DNA from: Heterobilharzia americana | Lineage: Eukaryota; Platyhelminthes; Trematoda; Strigeidida; Schistosomatidae | Direction of reading: 5' to 3' | Assembly (NCBI GenBank): GCA_944470555.2 | Contig: OX104129.1 | Location: forward strand, 65,775,747 to 65,839,746 | DNA: 64,000 nucleotides | Shown here: positions 58,253-64,000 of the stretch, piece after piece | Layout of the letters: every line of letters begins with the position of its first letter | Numbering within the stretch: the first letter of the stretch is position 1 | Position numbers and translations under genes: made by a program | The notes under the pieces: generated by a model | Database searches by the model: none | What the model was told of the DNA's origin: nothing | The model's input: the letters and a program-made list of their open reading frames with translations, nothing else

Positions 58253-58506
58253 CAGAGTTTGTCCAACTTGACATGTTTTCGCAGACGACTGAGTACGACT
58301 TTGACCAGGAAACTTTGCATCCATTTCACCTGGACACGGGGTTTCGGCAATCAACAGATTCGAAATTCCAACACCTGGTTGATATGGATGTTCTGTATAG
58401 GCTATTTGACGTCTATATCTTAAATCCCAACAAATCAGATGACCACGACTAGTTCCTGTCACAAGCCATGTATGTAAACTATGCATTGCCATTGAAAGTA
58501 TTAATC
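58253..58506 (-). CDS. VPS15/PIK3R4-like, second recognised exon
   Basis: 254 nt, acceptor CCTCTAG and donor GTAAGT; phase 1 in (completing a Gly codon) and phase 0 out. Codes HTWLVTGTSRGHLICWDLRY, which corresponds to the CWL..GTSSGTMACWDMRF repeat of human VPS15, followed by a linker PYQPGVGISNLL. Two small flanking introns of the gene contain SINE copies. Confidence 0.9.
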
Positions 58507-59069
58507 CTAGAGGTTATATGAAAAAAGCATGAGATCATCACTTACTTCTTATCGTGAACAAAAACAACGATACACCATAATGTATGCGAAAAATCACCGA
58601 ACTATTTATAACACAATATCCCAGCGAATAACTACTATTCATTGTGATGGTTAGGCCTATCTATCGCACTAACCTATTTTGGCTATCATAGTTGAAATGC
58701 TTTTTCTCAATATCAGAATTTCACAAGTTGATTATAGCAATAAAACCAACTACCCTCGGACTGAGATTATTTGTTGACTACATTGAGATATGACAACGAT
58801 AGGGTAATTCCGCTGAGTGACGAAATTTCCAATAAGGCTAATGTGAAGACGAGTGCATATGCGCGTAAACTGTAAGTTCAGCAAAGGTTCGATTGATTAT
58901 AAGCTAGATACAAACCATACGCATAAATTGGAGGAAGAAAGATAACTGCTATTCATCATCGCTAAGTCCAGGGTGTTTGAAGTTTTTCTAATAATCACTA
59001 AAATTATTTCCTCATTACCTCCAGACACCAATGTTCGCAACTGGTTGTAATGCACCTTCTCGGCACCAG

Positions 59070-59155
59070 GTCTCCAATGTTTCTCCATCTAATATCAGTC
59101 CATGATGAATATAAACCTGAAATCAGTAACTAAATCCCCACAAACCTCCAAACTG
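59070..59155 (+). mobile_element. SINE family D, short 3' fragment
   Basis: 'gtctccaatgtttctccatctaat' through 'aactaaatccccacaaacctccaaa', the same tail as other family D copies. Confidence 0.55.
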
Positions 59156-59164
59156 AATTAAGCT

Positions 59165-59560
59165 GGTGTTCATTGGTGGCTTCGCTTCAAAAGATGATTC
59201 CAGAAGTTCTAATGAGAGGTCGTCACCGGTGGGGTAAACCACGTCGGATTTGTGAACAGTTACTCAACGACGGCATTGGATAAAGGTTGCGCTATATCGC
59301 ATACTGACAGAAGTAAGAAAGAGGAACTATTGGTTTCCGACCCAGTGACTCAGTGGCTGACCATAGAACCTGAAGGTCCTGGGTTGGATCCCTGGCGAGG
59401 TCATGAGTGCGCACTGCTAATGAGTTCCATTCTAGGAAGAAACAGTTAACCACTCCTCCCAGGTTTCTAATGTTTCTCCAACTGATGTCATTCCATGATG
59501 AATACCCATGTATGATCAATAAATAAACTCTCACAAACCCACAAATTGAAATACTGTGAG
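59165..59560 (+). mobile_element. SINE family D, full-size copy
   Basis: About 390 bp, colinear with 60884-61255: 5' part 'ttcattggtggcttcgcttc', then 'agaggtcgtcaccggtgg', a tRNA-like core 'tgactcagtggctga' and 'gggttggatccctgg', then the tail. It is about 80 percent similar by eye, so diverged from the palindrome copy. Confidence 0.65.
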
Positions 59561-60049
59561 GTTTAAACTAGATAAATAAACATTTAATATATCTAAATAG
59601 TAGTTAAATAATCTTCTACGGCGTCAGTGGGTATCTTTAGTTTTGTAAGTTTTATTTTAACGTCGAAATTCGCCATTTCAAGGTCTGATATTGAAAAAAA
59701 GGTAATGCAAACATTATAATCAAAAGAGGTGAGTGAGACAGATAAGACTAACTACCATAGTAAACAGTTCAAAATTCTCCAAGAACCCATTCTTCCTGTA
59801 AATTTACGTTTCGCCAAATTTGAATAAATCGCCTAGACTTTCCGCAGTTTCTTAGGTCCGCTCAGAAGACCTGCTGCATTGGCCTTATTTACCTCATCAG
59901 ATATAATAATATGGGTAGCAGGAAGTGTCGACCATTCACAATGCAGATAGATAAATCAAGGTACAATCTCGCACACAGGTCCATCACTTCAAAGCAGCAT
60001 ACGTGAAACAGATGGATAGAAAAATGGTGATATCAAAGTAGAGGAAGGT

Positions 60050-60400
60050 GTTTGCGAGAATAAACAATTAGAGGATAAAGGTTAGTGCAAATATTCAAGC
60101 TTCAAAAGACATGAAAGAGTGAATGCATCTGCACCAATTTTCAGCCATTCCCCTAAAAGTCCCCAACTGCTGATTTCTTTCGTCTCAGAGACCCCAACAA
60201 GATAGTCTGGACCCCCTATACATGGCTCAGATCAACAGTTCAAAACTTTATGGACTAGTGCTACGTCTTGTTCCAGCCATTTTGAACCCTATTCTAACCT
60301 TATCCAACTTCTAGCACAGCACTTTGAGGTAAACGGTGGCTCCACAAGTGCAAGACATGTCCAAGCCACCACTATCGTCCAGTTTTAAGAGCAAACTAAT
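60050..60400 (-). mobile_element. Degenerate RTE family A fragment
   Basis: Order as at 51010-51260: 'gcacc.attttcagcc', 'cagagaccccaac', 'catggctcagatcaacag' and 'caagacatgtccaagccacc'. Decayed, in an intron. Confidence 0.55.
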
Positions 60401-60440
60401 GTTTATATTTTGAGGGGGTTGTGGAGATTTGGAAATATTT

Positions 60441-61255
60441 CAAGTTGTTATTCATCGAAGACTGACATCAGTTGGAGGAACAAAGGAAACCTGGAAGCAC
60501 TGGACAGCTGTTTCGTCCCAGTATGGGACTCCTCAGCAGTGCGCACCCACGACCCCACCAGCAGGGATCGAACCCGCGACCTTCAGGTTCCACGACCAGC
60601 GCGTTACCATTGAGCCACTGGGTTAGAATCCAATGCTCCATATTTCCAACTTCTGTTAGCTCACGATATAGCGCAAACCGCCACCCAATGTCATCGTTGA
60701 GTATTTGTCCTCACGGCCATCAGGCTTTGACTCCACCGGTCACGACTTGTCATTGGGACTTCGGGAATACTTCTCGAAGCTAGTCACCAACGAGCACTAG
60801 TTCAATTAAATTTTGAGGGGTTGTGGAGATTTGGAAATATTTCAAGTTGTTATTCATCGAAGACTGACATCAGTTGGAGGAACAATTTAATTGAACTAGT
60901 GCTCGTTGGTGACTAGCTTCGAGAAGTATTCCCGAAGTCCCAATGACAAGTCGTGACCGGTGGAGTCAAAGCCTGATGGCCGTGAGGACAAATACTCAAC
61001 GATGACATTGGGTGGCGGTTTGCGCTATATCGTGAGCTAACAGAAGTTGGAAATATGGAGCATTGGATTCTAACCCAGTGGCTCAATGGTAACGCGCTGG
61101 TCGTGGAACCTGAAGGTCGCGGGTTCGATCCCTGCTGGTGGGGTCGTGGGTGCGCACTGCTGAGGAGTCCCATACTGGGACGAAACAGCTGTCCAGTGCT
61201 TCCAGGTTTCCTTTGTTCCTCCAACTGATGTCAGTCTTCGATGAATAACAACTTG
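60441..61255. repeat. Palindrome of SINE family D, 372-bp arms
   Basis: Arms 60441-60812 and 60884-61255 are exact reverse complements as far as I compared, with a 71-bp spacer. Each arm holds a family D SINE with a tRNA-like core (A box 'tggctcaatggtaacgcg', B box 'gggttcgatccc' on the right arm). The spacer is itself a direct repeat of the sequence at 60412-60473. An identical 103-aa frame appears on opposite strands because of the symmetry and is not a gene. Confidence 0.93.
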
Positions 61256-61639
61256 TAATGCTTATATGTTCTTCATACATTGGATTCCAGTTAGGAGAAT
61301 GATAAGTACCAAATAAAGAGGAAGTTCATTTCGGAAGAGAAATACAAGGAAAATAAATGTACTGAATATTCTTAAATGTACAGTGAAGCATACTGTGGTA
61401 AACATTCACGGATCCGTCTTGAAGTTTTTCTGAACAAGAGGAAAACGCACCCAGAGATGAGATACTGAACAACACGCAATCATATGGAGAACAGATAATG
61501 TACACAAGCAAAACTTGAAAAATGTAGAATGATTGCTATCGAATTAAAATGTGTTCCATAGACGTGATTAGCAAAAACAAGTAGCTCAGTAATAAAGTGA
61601 AATTCTTTGCAAATCCTGTAAGTGGAGTTGAAAAATTTT

Positions 61640-62187
61640 GGTTGCATTGTGTTCTCTGAGCTGGGTTGTTTAATCCTGAAGCTTTCATCGCCTTGGTAGA
61701 TGACATCATCAGCACTAACTTCAGTATGAAGTGATCTGTCAATATCTCTCCAGGAATAATTTAGTAGCCTGCCCTGACCAACTGCTTTGTGATTGGTTGT
61801 TCCCATTAATATTGTGTCATTAACTCCATGGATTTCCCTGTTGGCTGTTCCTTTGCTTCACATATGACCTTTCTGTCGTTTATCACTTTTCTTATCGGTT
61901 GATAAAATTGGGTCTATGTCTATACATCTGTTGGTTGCTGACTGACTGACTGACGTGAATGCCAAGCTTCTAGGAATTCTCTGATATTCTTTGTTTCCCC
62001 TGTCCAAAATTTCTACATTGTCAAAATTGAATTCATGTCCATAGTTACCATCCACGTGCATTGAAATGAGTGACGAAATGTCATGACATTTGATAGCCAA
62101 TTGACCACTTCGTCTAATGTGGTGTAGACTACAGTTATTGCAGTTGATTTTGTAAATGACATTCAGTTTATCTTCTTTGGTTCGCAT
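61640..62187 (-). pseudogene. Penelope-like GIY-YIG fragment, left of an inverted pair
   Basis: The minus frame reads LNVIYKINCNNCSLHHIRRS, a decayed GIY-YIG start (families: VVYKI.C..C...YIG.TGR), then GHEFNFDNVEILDRGNKEYQ, the conserved GH.F....V.ILD block. It continues in another frame with SWRDIDRSLHTEVSADDV. A 110-aa frame and a 108-aa frame together cover it. Confidence 0.7.
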
Positions 62188-62209
62188 AATAATGTTTGGA
62201 GGGAATTTG

Positions 62210-62625
62210 CTGGTTTCAATGCACGTGGATAATTATGGACATGAATTCAATTTCGACAATGTAGAAATTTTGGACGGAGAGAGGAAACACAAAGAATATC
62301 AGAGAATTCGTAGAAGCTTGGCATTCAGGTCAGTCAGCAGTCAATAGATGTATCGACATAGACCCAATCTATCAACCAATAAGAAAAGTGATATAAGACG
62401 GAAAGGTCGAGGGTCAAACAGAGCAGCGGCCAACAAGAAAATCTATACAGTCAATAATGCAGCAAAGGAAACAACCAATCACAAGCCAACTCGTCAAGGC
62501 AAGCTACTAAATTGCTCATGGAGAGATATTGACAACTTACTTCACACTGAAGTTAGTGCTGATGATGTCGTCTAGCAAGATGATGAAAGCTCCACGATTA
62601 AACAACCCAGTTCAGAGAAAATTAT
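62210..62625 (+). pseudogene. Penelope-like fragment, right of an inverted pair
   Basis: Plus strand GHEFNFDNVEILDGERKHKE, then YRHRPNLSTNKKSDIRRKGR and SWRDIDNLLHTEVSADDV, the same protein order as the left partner on the opposite strand. The two copies meet head to head with about 150 bp between the homologous parts. Confidence 0.7.
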
Positions 62626-63244
62626 ACAACGAAGACCATCCACCTGAACTACAAATATTCTCCACTATTTCAAATCATAGTTGAAAAGTGCTAAACATTT
62701 GTCTGAATCTTTAGAAGCAAAGCATACCAGCGGTTGAAAGCCTAGTAGCTAAATTACTTAAACACAGCTGCCTGTCTGAAATTACAACTCACCAATTCTA
62801 TGCAATCTAATGTATTCAAGCATAAGCTACATGATATATCTGAAACTGTAGCTCACTAAATTGAGAACCCGAGTTTTTATCATCAATTATTATACGATAA
62901 GTGCATCTCATAGTTTAATATACCGATGTGTGTATGATATGCATATGATATTACTTGCTAGTATAGATTGTAGTATATGGGGCAGGATAAAAGAATAGAC
63001 AACTGAACCATTGTCACCTGACGCGAAATACTCTGACCAACAAGAATCGATACTACGAACGATTAATTATTGTTGTATCCGAAACTGAATACTTTATGTT
63101 GTTCACTAGTCATCCTCTTATAAGATCCTTGGAATAAAAAGGACATACTACTCAAAACTCCATGTCATTTACGAAACTAAAGACTGGAGAAACCTTTTCC
63201 ACTGCAAAAAGTTAGATACCAATTAATGCTGTAAATTATCTCAC

Positions 63245-63566
63245 CATGAGCTCTGTCTTGTTTCAAAATCCATACAGGAGAACTAGAGCTTGGTACGCGT
63301 ACATCACGAGCAACAATATGATTACTTGTTGTAGCATAAGCAATTGAATTCACATCACCTCCAGTTGGCATAACCTGTTGTACCAAATTATATTGAGAAG
63401 GAAAATGACAACATGCCGATGTCTTTAGGCACACAACACGTCCAGATTCATTCGTAATTAACTGACTAGTTCCATTAGATCGACCAGTGGCCGCATCAAT
63501 TTGTTGTAGATATTTACCATCAAGTATTGTAGCCAAAGTTGATCCATTTGCTGTCCATACAATCCC
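63245..63566 (-). CDS. VPS15/PIK3R4-like, first recognised exon
   Basis: 107 codons plus one base; acceptor TTTCATTTAG ending at 63567, donor GTGAGA. Starts GIVWTANGSTLATILDGKYL, then SNHIVARDVRVPSSSSPVWI and LKQDRAHG, which fits the VPS15 repeat ...RVNIVDLRSNATAWTLKHSPRHG just before the GLI..F segment that opens the next exon. The N-terminal kinase-like and HEAT parts of VPS15 must lie outside the window to the right. The frame continuing left of 63245 is intron. Confidence 0.88.
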
Positions 63567-64000
63567 CTAAATGAAAAAAAAACACGATCTTCATCACTTA
63601 TAAACATACAACTTTCGATTATCAAATATGTGGAATAAGTCACGAAAAAAACTACTCGCAAAAAAACGAATAAAGTACACATTGTTATAATAAATTATTA
63701 TCGATTAATGATGTGAAAGCTTTTAACTATGGTCAGTTTCTCATTTCATTATCACCCAGTAGGCAGCATAATAAAAAAAAAAAGGAAAACCCAACTATGT
63801 ACCAACAATGTGATGCATAAACCTAGTTTAATTTCTTTACATTACTAAGAACTGGTTATGCAACTTCGCAATTATAAGTAAGTTGGATAACAACGTTGAA
63901 AGACAATATCACTGTTAAACTATGAAATAGGTCAACAAGTCAGCTGTCAAAAGAAGATTGGACTATTGTTAACTCTTGATAATAATAATAATAATAATAA
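63567..64000. other. Intron of the VPS15-like gene up to the window edge
   Basis: No exon recognised. It is AT-rich with an A-run near 63770 and a (TAA)n run at 63977-64000. Confidence 0.55.

Noticed and set aside
60472..61224. Identical 103-aa frames on opposite strands (60472-60783 plus, 60913-61224 minus)
   Set aside because: They come from the palindromic SINE arms; the translation is of tRNA-like and SINE body sequence, not a protein.

Overview
The window looks like nuclear DNA of a blood fluke (Schistosoma or a close relative). It is AT-rich and made of small host exons separated by long introns packed with retroelements. Those elements include tRNA-derived SINEs carrying hammerhead ribozymes (the Smα type), RTE-like and CR1/jockey-like non-LTR elements, Penelope-like GIY-YIG elements and a Ty3/gypsy LTR element. 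No bacterial-type operons, rRNA or CRISPR arrays were seen. The genus is inferred from repeat types and codon structure; the species is not determined.

Layout. (1) 1352-12509 is a near-perfect direct tandem duplication (5578 and 5580 bp units). Each unit carries the last three recognisable exons, on the minus strand, of a small gene resembling SFR1/MEI5, the recombination-repair partner of SWI5. The unit boundaries lie inside same-family RTE fragments, and two diagnostic substitutions place the crossover inside the middle fragment, so unequal recombination between retroelements explains the duplication. (2) 12510-22700 is a gene-poor mosaic with the third RTE fragment and a decayed CR1/jockey-like element. 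(3) 22705-27955 is a complete Ty3/gypsy element on the minus strand with identical 343-bp LTRs, a target duplication and an unbroken 1091-codon pol frame; its gag is frameshifted. (4) 29380-32659 is a long degenerate RTE family B element, followed by SINEs and old RTE pieces up to 36.8 kb.

(5) 36990-46365, plus strand, is a two-exon RBM15/Spenito-like gene (three RRMs plus a SPOC domain, about 775 aa). Its 7-kb intron holds a Penelope cluster with an RTE family A element nested in it, and a family B insertion 197 bp before the second exon. (6) 46811-63566, minus strand, holds the last four recognised exons of a VPS15/PIK3R4-like gene (C-terminal WD40 region, 431 codons plus stop). Its introns hold an inverted cluster of hammerhead SINEs, a 3.9-kb RTE family A copy nested in an internally deleted family B copy, a 372-bp-arm palindrome and a head-to-head pair of Penelope fragments. 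The two host genes converge, with 445 bp between their stop codons.

The host genes are functionally independent: m6A/splicing-linked RNA binding, class III PI3-kinase regulation, and homologous-recombination support. The retroelements explain most of the other structure: introns grown by nesting, one gene duplicated by recombination, and several inverted repeats.
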